A DNA stretch of 64,000 nucleotides from Sulfuritalea sp. (GCA_023229545.1 JALNZB010000008.1:25990-89989), one strand, 5' to 3'. Numbered from the stretch's first letter, positions 41,198-50,191 are shown. Made by a program: numbers and translations. The notes: a model not told the origin generated them from the sequence alone.

Positions 41198-42103
41198 CTA
41201 TACCACCGATTCCAGGCGCGCCGAAGCATGCCCGGGCGCGCTCCGGCGCAGTCCTGGCCGCACCTGGAACGGAAGAAACCCACCACCATCGATATCGCCT
41301 GCGGTATGCGGCAGTCGACTCAGCAGGGCATCCGCCAGATGGTCTGTCACCGGAACACGGGAACTGCCGAGATAATCAAGCCGGACCCCGAGATGTTCGC
41401 GCGCCGTGCGTCGCAGATTGTCAAAAATGGCCTGCGCTTCTTCCTCGGATCGGGCGCGGGTAATCACCATCTGAAAGTCGTCGCGTCCACGCTCGCGCGC
41501 CAGCCGCTTGATCAGCGCATAGGCGTGAGTGATCGCGGAACCTTGGGCGGCCACCACCACCGCAATGTGCCTGGCCGCAAGCGCAAGGGGAGAAATGTGC
41601 CCGCCGCGTCTTGCGGCGCAATCAATCATGACGAATGAAACGCCCTGCTGAATCTGCCGCAAACCAGCGGTCAGGCACTCTGCGGAAGCAGCGTCCAGAT
41701 GGATCATTTCATCGGCAAAACGGGACGCCGCGACAGCCCGCACCAAGGGCGCCGCAGGCTGCATGATATGCTGCGCGGAACGAGCCTGCCGCAGCATATC
41801 CATCAGGTCATGGCGCGACGTCATGCCGAAGGCAGAAAGTACGTTATTGGGCCCGGAGTTCTCGTCAATGATCACGACACCGTGGCCGGCGTTCGCCAGT
41901 GCCGCCGCAGTCTGCACCAGCAGGGTGGTGCGTCCGCTTGCCTCGCGACCTGAAACAAACGCAATCACCTGAGGCGCCCGCGCGCCAAACAAACGACGCA
42001 GACCAGCGGCCTGATCGCCAACGGCATGACTCGGCGCCTCAAGCAAAGGAAGCTCCCAGCGCCAATGAGTTGCGTGGCGCAATAGCCATGGCGACCTCTT
42101 CAT
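41198..42103 (-). CDS. flhG: FlhG/FleN-like MinD-family flagellar number regulator, atypical P-loop
   Basis: 301 residues in the FlhG position after flhF. The fold is MinD/ParA-like (VVIIDENSGPNNVLSAFG, HDLMDMLRQ, ITHAYALIKRLARERG, FQMVITRARSEEEA). The deviant Walker A reads SGREASGRTT where SGKGGVGKTT is expected, so both Lys are Arg and two Gly are lost. The next Asp-x-Asp is Asp-Glu-Asn. FlhG normally counters FlhF to limit flagellar number; ATP use by this protein is uncertain. The ATG at 42103 overlaps flhF by 65 bases; in-frame TTGs further in would shorten the overlap. Confidence 0.8.
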   Translation of the reverse strand: MKRSPWLLRHATHWRWELPLLEAPSHAVGDQAAGLRRLFGARAPQVIAFVSGREASGRTTLLVQTAAALANAGHGVVIIDENSGPNNVLSAFGMTSRHDLMDMLRQARSAQHIMQPAAPLVRAVAASRFADEMIHLDAASAECLTAGLRQIQQGVSFVMIDCAARRGGHISPLALAARHIAVVVAAQGSAITHAYALIKRLARERGRDDFQMVITRARSEEEAQAIFDNLRRTAREHLGVRLDYLGSSRVPVTDHLADALLSRLPHTAGDIDGGGFLPFQVRPGLRRSAPGHASARLESVV

Positions 42104-43484
42104 TGTGCAGGCTGTGCGCCGTGTCGCCAGTGCCGACTTTGAAGGCTCGATGCAGCAGATAGTTTCGATTGGGCAGGTGCAAGTCCTCGGGAACCCGCTG
42201 ACCGTTGGCGACGTAACTCAACGTCAAACCGTGCCGCACGATGCAATCGAGCGCGGGCGCCAGCGCCGTCGCCTCATCCACCTTGGTCATGATGCAACCG
42301 GCAAGATCTTCGCCGGCATAGGCACGCACCACGTCATCCAGCGTGTCGCCGCGACAGCCCGCGTTGAGCAGCAACAGACGATTCACCTCCCCCGAGCGCA
42401 TCAGCATAGCCGCCTGCTCCGCCACCATGCGGTCGCGCTGACTCATGCCGACCGTGTCGATCAGTACCATGTGCTTGTCGCGCAGATCGGCCAGCGTACG
42501 CCGCAAATCCTCGCCATCGCGTACCACGAACACGGGCACGCCCAGAATGCGGCCATAGATCCGCAATTGTTCCTGAGCCCCTATCCGGTAGCCGTCCGTA
42601 GTCAGCAGGGCAAGACGGTCAGCGCCGTAACGGACCACACATCGAGCGGCAAGTTTCGCCGTGGTGGTGGTCTTGCCCACGCCAGTGGGTCCGACGATGG
42701 CATACACGCCGCCACGATCGATAAAGTCCGCCTCTGTCGGCAAAGTGCGCAGGCGACGATTAACGGCCGCCTTCAACCACTTGCGTCCATCATCCTGATT
42801 CATGTCCGCAGGCATGTCCGTGACCAAGCGTCGCGCAAGCTCACCGGAGAACCCGGCTTCGATCATTTCCCCCAACAGCAAAGCGCGAACCGGTGTTTCG
42901 CGCGCCATTTCGCCCCAGGCAAAACCGGCGAGCTGACTCTCGAGCAGACTCTTGATAACGCGCATTTCATCCCGCAGTTCCGCAACCTCCTGCTGTGACT
43001 CGGCGGCTGGCTGCACAGCCGGTTCATCTGCCGCGCTCAAAGAGGCGGCGACCTGAGGTGGTGACAGCACGTCCGAGGCCACCGGCACACGCGGCGGGAG
43101 TGGCCGCAGGCGGGAACGATCCGGGGTGGCGCCGACGGCAGAAGCCGTTTCGTAAGGTGTCCAGGGACGCACCACGGGCGCCTTGCGCACAGCGGATGAC
43201 AGCGTCACGGTGTAGTCGTCATCCTGTGCCTTGGGCCGTTGTGCTGAAAATGGCGCCGAGGACAATGCGGAACCTGTTGGCGACACAGCAACGCGCGGAC
43301 TGTCGGGACGCGGAACAGCGGCTTGCTGCGAAATTGCATCAAGACTATCGGGCGTCATGGCGACGATCTCAACGCCGTTGTCTACCGGCTTGTTCGAAAT
43401 CACCACGGCATCGGGGCCGAGTTCCTCTTTTACACGACGCAGACATTCCCGCGCAGACGCACCGAAGAAGCGTTTTACGGTCAT
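42039..43484 (-). CDS. flhF: Flagellar biosynthesis GTPase FlhF
   Basis: 481 residues. The N-terminal basic domain starts MTVKRFFGASARECLRRV. A disordered Pro/Ala-rich linker (about 60-165) follows. The NG domain of the SRP-GTPase family has the P-loop GPTGVGKTTTT near residue 263, DGYRIGAQEQLRIYG near 292, DTVGMSQRD near 338 and TKVDEAT near 399. FlhF sets the polar site of flagellum assembly. It lies just after flhA, overlapping by four bases. The C-terminal tail contains copy 6 of the dispersed repeat, read as KVGTGDTAH. Confidence 0.94.
   Translation of the reverse strand: MTVKRFFGASARECLRRVKEELGPDAVVISNKPVDNGVEIVAMTPDSLDAISQQAAVPRPDSPRVAVSPTGSALSSAPFSAQRPKAQDDDYTVTLSSAVRKAPVVRPWTPYETASAVGATPDRSRLRPLPPRVPVASDVLSPPQVAASLSAADEPAVQPAAESQQEVAELRDEMRVIKSLLESQLAGFAWGEMARETPVRALLLGEMIEAGFSGELARRLVTDMPADMNQDDGRKWLKAAVNRRLRTLPTEADFIDRGGVYAIVGPTGVGKTTTTAKLAARCVVRYGADRLALLTTDGYRIGAQEQLRIYGRILGVPVFVVRDGEDLRRTLADLRDKHMVLIDTVGMSQRDRMVAEQAAMLMRSGEVNRLLLLNAGCRGDTLDDVVRAYAGEDLAGCIMTKVDEATALAPALDCIVRHGLTLSYVANGQRVPEDLHLPNRNYLLHRAFKVGTGDTAHSLHNEEVAMAIAPRNSLALGASFA
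42117..42143 (-). repeat. Dispersed 27-bp repeat, copy 6 (in flhF tail)
   Basis: On the minus strand TTCAAAGTCGGCA then CTGGCGACACGGCG. The core is well matched but the GCAA end is degenerate. It is in the coding orientation of flhF and encodes KVGTGDTA after the GTPase domain. Confidence 0.6.
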
Positions 43485-45577
43485 TTAGTTGCTCCGATGA
43501 TAGTCGTCACCTTGATTGTTCGCGAATCCGGCACTTCGGCATTCGCAATCACCTTGAGTTGGGGAACCACTCGCCGCAAGAAGCGGGAAAGCAACCAGCG
43601 CACGTTGCCGGGAACCAGCAGGACAGGGGGCAGCCCAAGATCTTCCTGACGCTGAGACGCGGTTGCGGTCCCGCGCAGCAGGGTGTCCGCCAGCCCCGGC
43701 TCGATGCCGGAAGCATCATCCCCGCCGCCCTGCAGCGCTTGTCCGAGCACCCGCTCGAGACCCGGCTCGAGGGCCATGACCTGCATTTCGTCACTACCCG
43801 GATAGAGCTGCTGAACGATGGAGCGACCCAGCGCAATGCGCACCTGGGAGGTAAGCACCAACGGATCCTGATTGCGCGGCGCATGTTCGGCCAGGGTTTC
43901 AATGATGGTTCGCATGTCACGAATGTTGACGCCTTCTTCGAGCAGATTCTGCAACACGCGTTGCAAGGTAGACAGCGGCAGTTGTTTGGGTACCAGATCC
44001 TCGACCAGCTTGGGCGATTCGGTTGCAATGTGATCCAGCAGGGCTTGTGTCTCCTGGCGCCCAAGCAGTTCAGCGGCATGCGACAGAATAATGTGGTTCA
44101 GATGGGTCGCCACCACCGTACTGGCATCGACCACGGTGTAGCCAAAAACATGGGCCTGCTCCCGCAGCCCGGCCTCGATCCACACGGCCGGCAAACCGAA
44201 GGCCGGATCCTGGGTTGGGGTGCCAACCAGTTGTCCGGAAACGCGCCCTGGATTGATGGCCAGATACATCCCCGGAAAGGCCTCGCCGTTGCCGATGGCC
44301 ACGCCCTTCAGCGTCAAGCGATAGGCGTTGGGCCGAAGCTCCAAATTGTCGCGAATGTGCACTGGCGCGGAAAGGAAGCCGATCTCCTGCGCGAACTTCT
44401 TGCGCAGACCACGAATGCGTTTGAGCAATTCACCATCCTGCCCTCTATCAACCAGAGGAATCAGGCGATAGCCCACTTCAAGGCCAAGCACGTCAACCGG
44501 CGCGACATCCGACCAGCTTGCCTCGACATTTTCCGGTACGGCGGCAGCCTGCTGTTCGGGCGCCGCGACCTCGGCTGCTCGCCCGGCGACAGCCGACTTC
44601 GTCATCATCCGCCAAGCGAGGAATCCCAGAATCGATCCGAGCATCAGGAAGACGAAATTGGGCATGCCGGGGATCAGCCCGAGGATTCCGAGAATGGCTG
44701 CCGTGATGGCAAGGATCATCGGATTGCCGAACAACTGCGCCACCAATTGCTGGCCGATGTCCTGCCCGGTGGCGACACGCGTCACCACCAGACCGGCCGC
44801 CGTGGAAATGATCAGCGCCGGAATCTGCGCCACCAGACCATCGCCAATCGTCAGCAGGGTGTAAGTCTTGGCAGCGTCCCCAGCCGACATGTCGTGCTGA
44901 ATGACGCCGATGATCAAACCGCCAACGATGTTGATGAACAGGATCAGTATCCCGGCAACTGCGTCACCCCGAACAAACTTCGAGGCACCGTCCATGGATC
45001 CGTAAAAATCAGCTTCCTGCGCAACCGTGGCGCGACGTTTGCGCGCCTCATCCTCGCCGATCAACCCGGCATTCAAGTCGGCATCAATGGCCATCTGTTT
45101 GCCGGGCATTGCGTCGAGGGTAAAGCGCGCCGTGACTTCGGCAATGCGACCGGCGCCCTTGGTGATCACGATGAAGTTGATCAGGGTCAGGATGATGAAC
45201 ACGACAATACCGACCGCATAATTACCGCCGACCAGGAAGTGGCCGAAGGCTTCGATTACCTTGCCAGCGGCATCCGGGCCATTGTGGCCATGCAGCAGAA
45301 CAATACGCGTCGATGCCACGTTGAGCGACAGGCGCAGCAACGTCGTCACCAGCAATACCGTGGGAAATATGGAGAAATCCAGCGGCTTCATGGTGTACAT
45401 CGCCACCAGCAGCACCATGACCGAGATGGCGATGTTGAACGTAAAGAATACATCCAGCACGAAGGGCGGCAGCGGCAGCACCATCATCGACAGGATGAGA
45501 ACGATGAGCAACGGCGCCAGCATCTGGCGGATGTTCATCCGTTCGAGAAATCCCTGAAGGGTCAATGTATCGTTCAT
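43481..45577 (-). CDS. flhA: Flagellar export gate protein FlhA
   Basis: 698 residues. The N-terminal half has about eight membrane segments, including LLIVLILSMMVLPLPPFVLD. The FHIPEP-type cytoplasmic loop has FTLDAMPGKQMAID and GLIGEDEARKRR. The C-terminal cytoplasmic domain has EARGL-like VSGQLVGTPTQDPAFGLPAVWI and HLNHIILSHAAELLGRQE. FlhA is the export-gate component that binds chaperone-substrate complexes. It overlaps flhB and flhF by four bases each, indicating tight coupling. Confidence 0.96.
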   Translation of the reverse strand: MNDTLTLQGFLERMNIRQMLAPLLIVLILSMMVLPLPPFVLDVFFTFNIAISVMVLLVAMYTMKPLDFSIFPTVLLVTTLLRLSLNVASTRIVLLHGHNGPDAAGKVIEAFGHFLVGGNYAVGIVVFIILTLINFIVITKGAGRIAEVTARFTLDAMPGKQMAIDADLNAGLIGEDEARKRRATVAQEADFYGSMDGASKFVRGDAVAGILILFINIVGGLIIGVIQHDMSAGDAAKTYTLLTIGDGLVAQIPALIISTAAGLVVTRVATGQDIGQQLVAQLFGNPMILAITAAILGILGLIPGMPNFVFLMLGSILGFLAWRMMTKSAVAGRAAEVAAPEQQAAAVPENVEASWSDVAPVDVLGLEVGYRLIPLVDRGQDGELLKRIRGLRKKFAQEIGFLSAPVHIRDNLELRPNAYRLTLKGVAIGNGEAFPGMYLAINPGRVSGQLVGTPTQDPAFGLPAVWIEAGLREQAHVFGYTVVDASTVVATHLNHIILSHAAELLGRQETQALLDHIATESPKLVEDLVPKQLPLSTLQRVLQNLLEEGVNIRDMRTIIETLAEHAPRNQDPLVLTSQVRIALGRSIVQQLYPGSDEMQVMALEPGLERVLGQALQGGGDDASGIEPGLADTLLRGTATASQRQEDLGLPPVLLVPGNVRWLLSRFLRRVVPQLKVIANAEVPDSRTIKVTTIIGATK

Positions 45578-46719
45578 TCAGGAATACCTGGATCCATGCC
45601 CTCCGGCACGGCGATTGCGGCAGGCGCCACTGGCGGCAGAATGTCTCCTGCGGACAGCGCAAACTGATTCAACTGATACACATAGGCCATGACCTCGGCC
45701 ACGGCGGTATACAGCTGCGATGGGATCTGATCGCCGACATCCGCATGACGGTACAGCGCCCGCGCCAGCGGCGGCGCTTCGAGTACTGGCACCTGGTTTT
45801 CACCCGCCAGATCGCGAATCCGTTGCGCAATCAGATTCATGCCCTTGGCCACTACGGTTGGCGCCCCCATAGTGCCGCTCTCATATTTTAGAGCGACTGC
45901 AAAATGGGTCGGGTTGGTTACCACAACGTCAGCCTTCGGTACTTCGGTCATCATGCGGTTGCGCGCCAGCTCACGCTGCTGACTGCGAATGCGCGCCTTG
46001 AGATGGGGATCGCCCTCGCTTTCTCTGGCTTCCCGCTTCAGTTCCTCGTAGGTCATCTTCAGCCGGTCGTGGTACTGCCAGAGCTGAAAAGGAACATCAA
46101 TTGCGGCGATAAATGCAACGCCTGCAACGAGCCCAACAAAGCTGTAAAGCAGAACCTGAACAAAGGAAATCAGCGCGGTCTCAATGGGCTGGCTGAGCAA
46201 GGCAAACAGGCGATCCTGCTCATGCTTCACCACCCAGTACAGAACACCGCCAATCAGCAGCGCCTTGAGCACCGCCTTGACCAGTTCGGCCACGCTTTGC
46301 CACGAAAACATGCGGCCCAGGCCCTTGATCGGGTCGATCCGACTAAAGTCCAACTGGAATGCCTTGGGAGAAATCACTCCGCCACCAATCGTAAACGGTG
46401 TAACAATCGCTGCCGCGATGGCTAGAAGGAAAATCGGTCCGGCGATGACAAACGCCTCCACCGTCAGCGCAAGCGCCGAGCCAGTCATCAATGAGGTATC
46501 AAAAGCGGCTTCGCGGCTAAAGCTCAAACCATGACGCAACAGGCCTGACGTACGTTGCGACAGCCATCCGCCGAGAGCCCAGAAGGCGCCCGCGCCCGCC
46601 GCCAACACCATGAACGCCATGAGTTCGCGCGACTGCGGAACATTGCCCTCTTCGCGCGCCTGTTCAAGACGCCGCGATGACGCGGGTTCTGTTCGTTCGA
46701 GGTCGCTTTCTTCAGCCAC
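45574..46719 (-). CDS. flhB: Flagellar export switch protein FlhB
   Basis: 381 residues. The N-terminal DLERTEPASSRRLEQAREEG is followed by four membrane helices. The cytoplasmic domain carries the self-cleaving NPTH motif near residues 268-271 (VVTNPTHFAVAL). FlhB switches export specificity with FliK. It starts the flhBAFG-fliA-motCD run. A palindromic CGGCAA-N3-TTGCCG box lies 19 bases upstream of its start. No sigma-54 element was recognised. Confidence 0.96.
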   Translation of the reverse strand: MAEESDLERTEPASSRRLEQAREEGNVPQSRELMAFMVLAAGAGAFWALGGWLSQRTSGLLRHGLSFSREAAFDTSLMTGSALALTVEAFVIAGPIFLLAIAAAIVTPFTIGGGVISPKAFQLDFSRIDPIKGLGRMFSWQSVAELVKAVLKALLIGGVLYWVVKHEQDRLFALLSQPIETALISFVQVLLYSFVGLVAGVAFIAAIDVPFQLWQYHDRLKMTYEELKREARESEGDPHLKARIRSQQRELARNRMMTEVPKADVVVTNPTHFAVALKYESGTMGAPTVVAKGMNLIAQRIRDLAGENQVPVLEAPPLARALYRHADVGDQIPSQLYTAVAEVMAYVYQLNQFALSAGDILPPVAPAAIAVPEGMDPGIPE

Positions 46720-46737
46720 GGAGGTTCTCTCTCATAC

Positions 46738-46752
46738 CGGCAATTATTGCCG
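46738..46752. promoter_or_regulatory. CGGCAA-N3-TTGCCG palindrome, flhB leader
   Basis: Perfect 6+6 inverted repeat with spacer TTA, 19 bases upstream of the flhB ATG in the 171-base gap after cheA. It is the fourth copy of the flagellar palindrome. Here no clear -24/-12 promoter accompanies it. Confidence 0.65.
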
Positions 46753-46815
46753 CCGGCAAAGGCAGAGAACCCGTGAACAGGCGCCGAAACCCCCGTTATT
46801 TATATCCCTGCGAAA

Positions 46816-46836
46816 CGCGAGAACGGTATCCTCGCG
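46816..46836. repeat. CGCGAG/CTCGCG inverted repeat downstream of cheA
   Basis: Six-base perfect inverted repeat with a nine-base loop between cheA and flhB. On the minus strand it is followed by TTTCGC. It could be a weak cheA terminator or an operator; evidence is thin. Confidence 0.3.
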
Positions 46837-46890
46837 ATAGAGAACTACTTATGAGCAACCACTATTCCTGTTGCAGTGGTTTCTGCAGCG

Positions 46891-48792
46891 TCACGCTGCC
46901 GCGAGTTTCTCGATCGGAATGAACGAAGAGCGCGGGACACCACGGCCATCGCCGAAGGCGCCGAGGACTTCCTTCATGTCAAGAATCAATACGATCTGCC
47001 CATTCGACAGCGTGGTAACGCCGGCAACGCCCTTGGGGCGGAAATCATCCAGTGATTTGATTACCGCATCTTCACGCCCCATGAAGCCGTCGATGGCGAG
47101 AATAAATGTGTGTTCGGCCATCTGCATCAGTACGCCGTACTCCGGAATCAGCTCGGACGACCAACCAAGCAAATGACTGAGCGGATACATCGGCATGACC
47201 TCGCCACGAACAACCATGGTGGCGCAACCGCCCACCTCCTGCACGGCCTCGATCTTGATGGGAAGGATTTCCCTGACCATCGACAGCGGCACGGCGAATG
47301 GCTGCTCGCCCAGCTTCACCAGCAGCACTGGCAGGATCGCCAGCGTCAGTGGCAGAGAAATGATGAAGGTCGACCCCTTCCCCTGCACACTCCTTATCTC
47401 GATCGAGCCATTGAGCTTCTGGATGTTGGTCTTGACCACGTCCATGCCGACGCCACGCCCGGACACGTCGGATGCCACATCCTTGGTCGAAAAGCCGGGC
47501 AGCAAGACGAGATTGAAGCTCTGCCGCTCGTCCATGGTGTTGGCTTCTTCATCGGTGATGATGCCCTTTTCCAGTGCCTTTGCGCGCAACCTTTCCGGGT
47601 TCATCCCTTGGCCGTCATCAGAGACGAGAAGGATGATGTGATCGCCCTCCTGACGCGCCTCGAGTCGCACCTGAGACTTCTCCGGTTTGCCTGCCGCGCG
47701 CCGGGCCTCGGTCGACTCGACACCATGGTCGACGGCATTACGGATCAGATGGATGATCGGGTCGGACAAGTCCTCGATCATGGTCTTGTCAATTTCGGTG
47801 TCCTCACCCACCAGCACGAGTTCGACATCCTTGCCCAAGCTGCGGGCAAGATCACGCGCGATGCGCGGATACTTCTGGAACAGGCGACCCACCGGCTGCA
47901 TGCGGGTTTTCATTACCGCGTTTTGCAAATCCGACACCAGCAGATCAAGCTGGCTCACCGCTTGATCAAGTGCGTTAAGGGTCTCCGTATCCGAGCGGCC
48001 ATTGAGAATATCCGAACGCAATGCATTCAGACGATTCTTGGTCAGGCCGATCTCGCCCGACAGGTTGAGCACCTGGTCGAGTCGCGTGGTATCGACCCGG
48101 ATCGAGTTGTCTCGCGTCTTCTCTGTTTCGCGACGACCCACCGGAACCTGCGCTCCCGGCTTGTCGGCCGCGCGACGCCCGACGGCAGCCTTAATAATTT
48201 GCTCCGGCGTTTCGCCGCTGACATCGTGACTGACGTGAGGCGCCGACGCCGTCACGCCCGTTGCCGCCATCGCTGCCGCCGGCTCGGTCGCAGCCGTCAC
48301 GGCGCTGAAGAGATTGTTCCAGTCGGGGCCGCCGGCAGCACTCGCTGCCGGGGCAGCAACGGCAACGACAGGGACCACAACGGAAGCCAGCGGCTCCCCG
48401 GCCAAGGCGGCCTTGAGTCTCGCCAGAACAACCGGATCGGCAGGATCGGGCTGCGTACCGTGCTCCAGCATGGTGAACATGTCACGCACCCCGGCCGTCG
48501 CGGCCATGATCACGTCCATCAGTTCGCCGGTGATGCCTAGCTCGCCATTACGCAAGCGGTCAAAAAGGTTTTCCGTCAAATGGCACAGTGTGACCAGTTC
48601 GGTTGCATTAAGAAAACCTGCGCCACCCTTGATGGTGTGAAATCCACGAAAGATCTCATTGAGCAAGGCGTGATCCGTTGGATTCTGCTCAAGATCAACC
48701 AACTTGTTGTCGACCCCTGACAAAAGATCGCCGGCCTCCACCAGAAAATCCTGGAGCAGGTCTTCCATTCCCTGAAAGTCGCTCATATCCAT
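46891..48792 (-). CDS. cheA: Chemotaxis histidine kinase CheA
   Basis: 633 residues. The HPt domain has phospho-acceptor His52 in GFHTIKGG. A linker region is shorter than the enteric P2. The dimerisation helices start LDQVLNLSGEIGLTKNRL. The HATPase contains HLIRNAVDHGVE, DDGQGMNPERL and GRGVGMDVVKTNI. The CheW-like regulatory domain ends near FIPIEKLAA. It passes signal to CheY and CheB. The ribosome site AAGGAG is strong, and the ATG overlaps the stop of a possible 26-codon upstream ORF. Confidence 0.96.
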   Translation of the reverse strand: MDMSDFQGMEDLLQDFLVEAGDLLSGVDNKLVDLEQNPTDHALLNEIFRGFHTIKGGAGFLNATELVTLCHLTENLFDRLRNGELGITGELMDVIMAATAGVRDMFTMLEHGTQPDPADPVVLARLKAALAGEPLASVVVPVVAVAAPAASAAGGPDWNNLFSAVTAATEPAAAMAATGVTASAPHVSHDVSGETPEQIIKAAVGRRAADKPGAQVPVGRRETEKTRDNSIRVDTTRLDQVLNLSGEIGLTKNRLNALRSDILNGRSDTETLNALDQAVSQLDLLVSDLQNAVMKTRMQPVGRLFQKYPRIARDLARSLGKDVELVLVGEDTEIDKTMIEDLSDPIIHLIRNAVDHGVESTEARRAAGKPEKSQVRLEARQEGDHIILLVSDDGQGMNPERLRAKALEKGIITDEEANTMDERQSFNLVLLPGFSTKDVASDVSGRGVGMDVVKTNIQKLNGSIEIRSVQGKGSTFIISLPLTLAILPVLLVKLGEQPFAVPLSMVREILPIKIEAVQEVGGCATMVVRGEVMPMYPLSHLLGWSSELIPEYGVLMQMAEHTFILAIDGFMGREDAVIKSLDDFRPKGVAGVTTLSNGQIVLILDMKEVLGAFGDGRGVPRSSFIPIEKLAAA

Positions 48793-48863
48793 CTCCTTAG
48801 AGCGATTTCAGTGCAGGCTAATGCGCGCGAAGCGCGCGTGATGCCGAAACTAAAATCACTCAT
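48783..48863 (-). CDS. Possible 26-residue leader ORF overlapping cheA start
   Basis: ATG at 48861-48863 with a GGGAG ribosome site about six bases upstream. It encodes MSDFSFGITRASRALACTEI plus six more residues and stops at a TGA that overlaps the cheA start region. A GCGCGC-GAA-GCGCGC hairpin sits inside it at about 48823-48838. It could be a coupling leader or chance; its first residues resemble MSDF at the CheA start. No homologue is known to me. Confidence 0.25.
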   Translation of the reverse strand: MSDFSFGITRASRALACTEIALRRWI

Positions 48864-48911
48864 TGCTGTCTCCCTGGCAAGCCGCAGAATTCCACATTAT
48901 TCTGGGTGGAA

Positions 48912-49748
48912 TCAGAACCCCAGACTCTCCAACAGGTCATCTACTTGCGTCTGACTCGTCACCACGTCGCTACGTCCCGCTGAACTGATAACCGGACCAT
49001 TGAGCAGACCCTCCGGAGCCTCGGCCTTGCGCTGCTCCGGCATGGCCTCGATCAGCAAGCTCAGCAGTTGCGTCTCCATGTTCTGCACCACATCCACCAC
49101 TTTCTTGATCACCTGCCCCGTCAGATCCTGAAAATCCTGAGCCATCATGATTTCCATTAACTGGTCGTTGGTGATTTTCAGCCTGGATGGCGCTTCCGAA
49201 AAATAAGCCCGCGTGTCGGTCGCCAGCATCTTGAACTCATCCACCGACAACTGATTGGCAAACATCCTGTCCCAGCGCTTCGACATCGCCTCGGATCGTC
49301 CGATCAACTCATCCTGAATCGGCTTGGCTATATCGGCTGCATTCAATACCTTGGACGCGGCCTGCTCCGTCATCTGGGCTATATAGGTCAGTCGCTGACG
49401 GGCATCCGGAATCTGGTTCGCGGTATCCGCCAACATTTTGTCGACGCCCAACCCCCGCAAGCTGTCATGCAGTTGCCGCGCCAGATGGCCCAAGCGATTG
49501 AACACCACCTCCTCGTGCGGACTATCGTCCGGATGGCCCGACACCGGGCTAGCCGCAGGACCCGCAGGTTGCGCCTGAGCAACGCTGTCGAACAGCGCCT
49601 GCAAGTCATCCGAGTCACCTGCGGAATCCGGACGCGCCGGCGGTGGCGGTGGAGCGGGCGGCGGACCGGCCGCAGCAATGCTATCGAACAAGGCCTGAAG
49701 GTCTTCGGAATCACTTCCGTCGTCTGCTTTGATCGGTTTTGCCATCAT
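48912..49748 (-). CDS. cheZ: CheY-phosphate phosphatase CheZ
   Basis: 278 residues. The helical core has VFNRLGHLARQLHDSLRGLG and the catalytic-region MAQDFQDLTGQVIKKVVDVV. The CheY-binding tail VDDLLESLGF is at the C-terminus. CheZ dephosphorylates CheY-P. The N-terminus carries two copies of a D-L-Q-A-L-F-D-S motif (near residues 16 and 48) flanking a Pro/Ala run, an extension absent from enteric CheZ (about 214 residues). It lies 26 bases after cheY. Confidence 0.92.
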   Translation of the reverse strand: MMAKPIKADDGSDSEDLQALFDSIAAAGPPPAPPPPPARPDSAGDSDDLQALFDSVAQAQPAGPAASPVSGHPDDSPHEEVVFNRLGHLARQLHDSLRGLGVDKMLADTANQIPDARQRLTYIAQMTEQAASKVLNAADIAKPIQDELIGRSEAMSKRWDRMFANQLSVDEFKMLATDTRAYFSEAPSRLKITNDQLMEIMMAQDFQDLTGQVIKKVVDVVQNMETQLLSLLIEAMPEQRKAEAPEGLLNGPVISSAGRSDVVTSQTQVDDLLESLGF

Positions 49749-49774
49749 GCCCTTTTCCGGATCAGCCGGCGCCC

Positions 49775-50176
49775 TCAGGCGCTCTGCCCCATCTTTTCAA
49801 AAATCTTGGCCAACTTGTCATTCAAGGTGGCCGCAGTGAAGGGCTTAACAATGTAGCCGGAAGCACCCGCCTGAGCTGCGGCGATAATGTTTTCCTTTTT
49901 CGCCTCCGCCGTGATCATCAGAAACGGCAAGTGCCTCAGGGCTGGATTCGCTCGCACGGACTGCAGCAGCGTCAGCCCATCCATATTGGGCATGTTCCAG
50001 TCCGACACCACAAACTCAAAACCACCCCCTTGCAGCTTGCCCAAGGCCACCGCGCCGTCCTCGGCCTCATCGACATTGGTATAGCCCAGTTCCTTGAGTA
50101 AATTGCGCACAATCCTGCGCATGGTCGAAAAATCATCGACCACCAAAATCTTCAGTTTGCCCGGTTCAATCGCCAT
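49775..50176 (-). CDS. cheY: Chemotaxis response regulator CheY
   Basis: 133 residues, a single receiver domain: acidic pair at 14-15 in LVVDDFSTMRRIV, phospho-acceptor Asp59 in VVSDWNMPNMDG, Thr in LMITAEAKKENI and Lys in GYIVKPFTAATL. When phosphorylated it binds the FliM N-terminus to change rotation. It lies 15 bases after the first cheV and 26 bases before cheZ. Confidence 0.96.
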   Translation of the reverse strand: MAIEPGKLKILVVDDFSTMRRIVRNLLKELGYTNVDEAEDGAVALGKLQGGGFEFVVSDWNMPNMDGLTLLQSVRANPALRHLPFLMITAEAKKENIIAAAQAGASGYIVKPFTAATLNDKLAKIFEKMGQSA

Positions 50177-50191
50177 GTATCCTCCGCCCGA

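Noticed and set aside
42995..45667. Long plus-strand ORF of 890 codons antisense to flhA and flhB
   Set aside because: It is a frame shadow of high-GC coding sequence; composition is His/Gln/Arg-rich and flhA/flhB on the other strand are certain.
47110..48540. Plus-strand ORF of 476 codons antisense to cheA
   Set aside because: His/Gln/Arg-rich shadow without domain signals; cheA is unambiguous.
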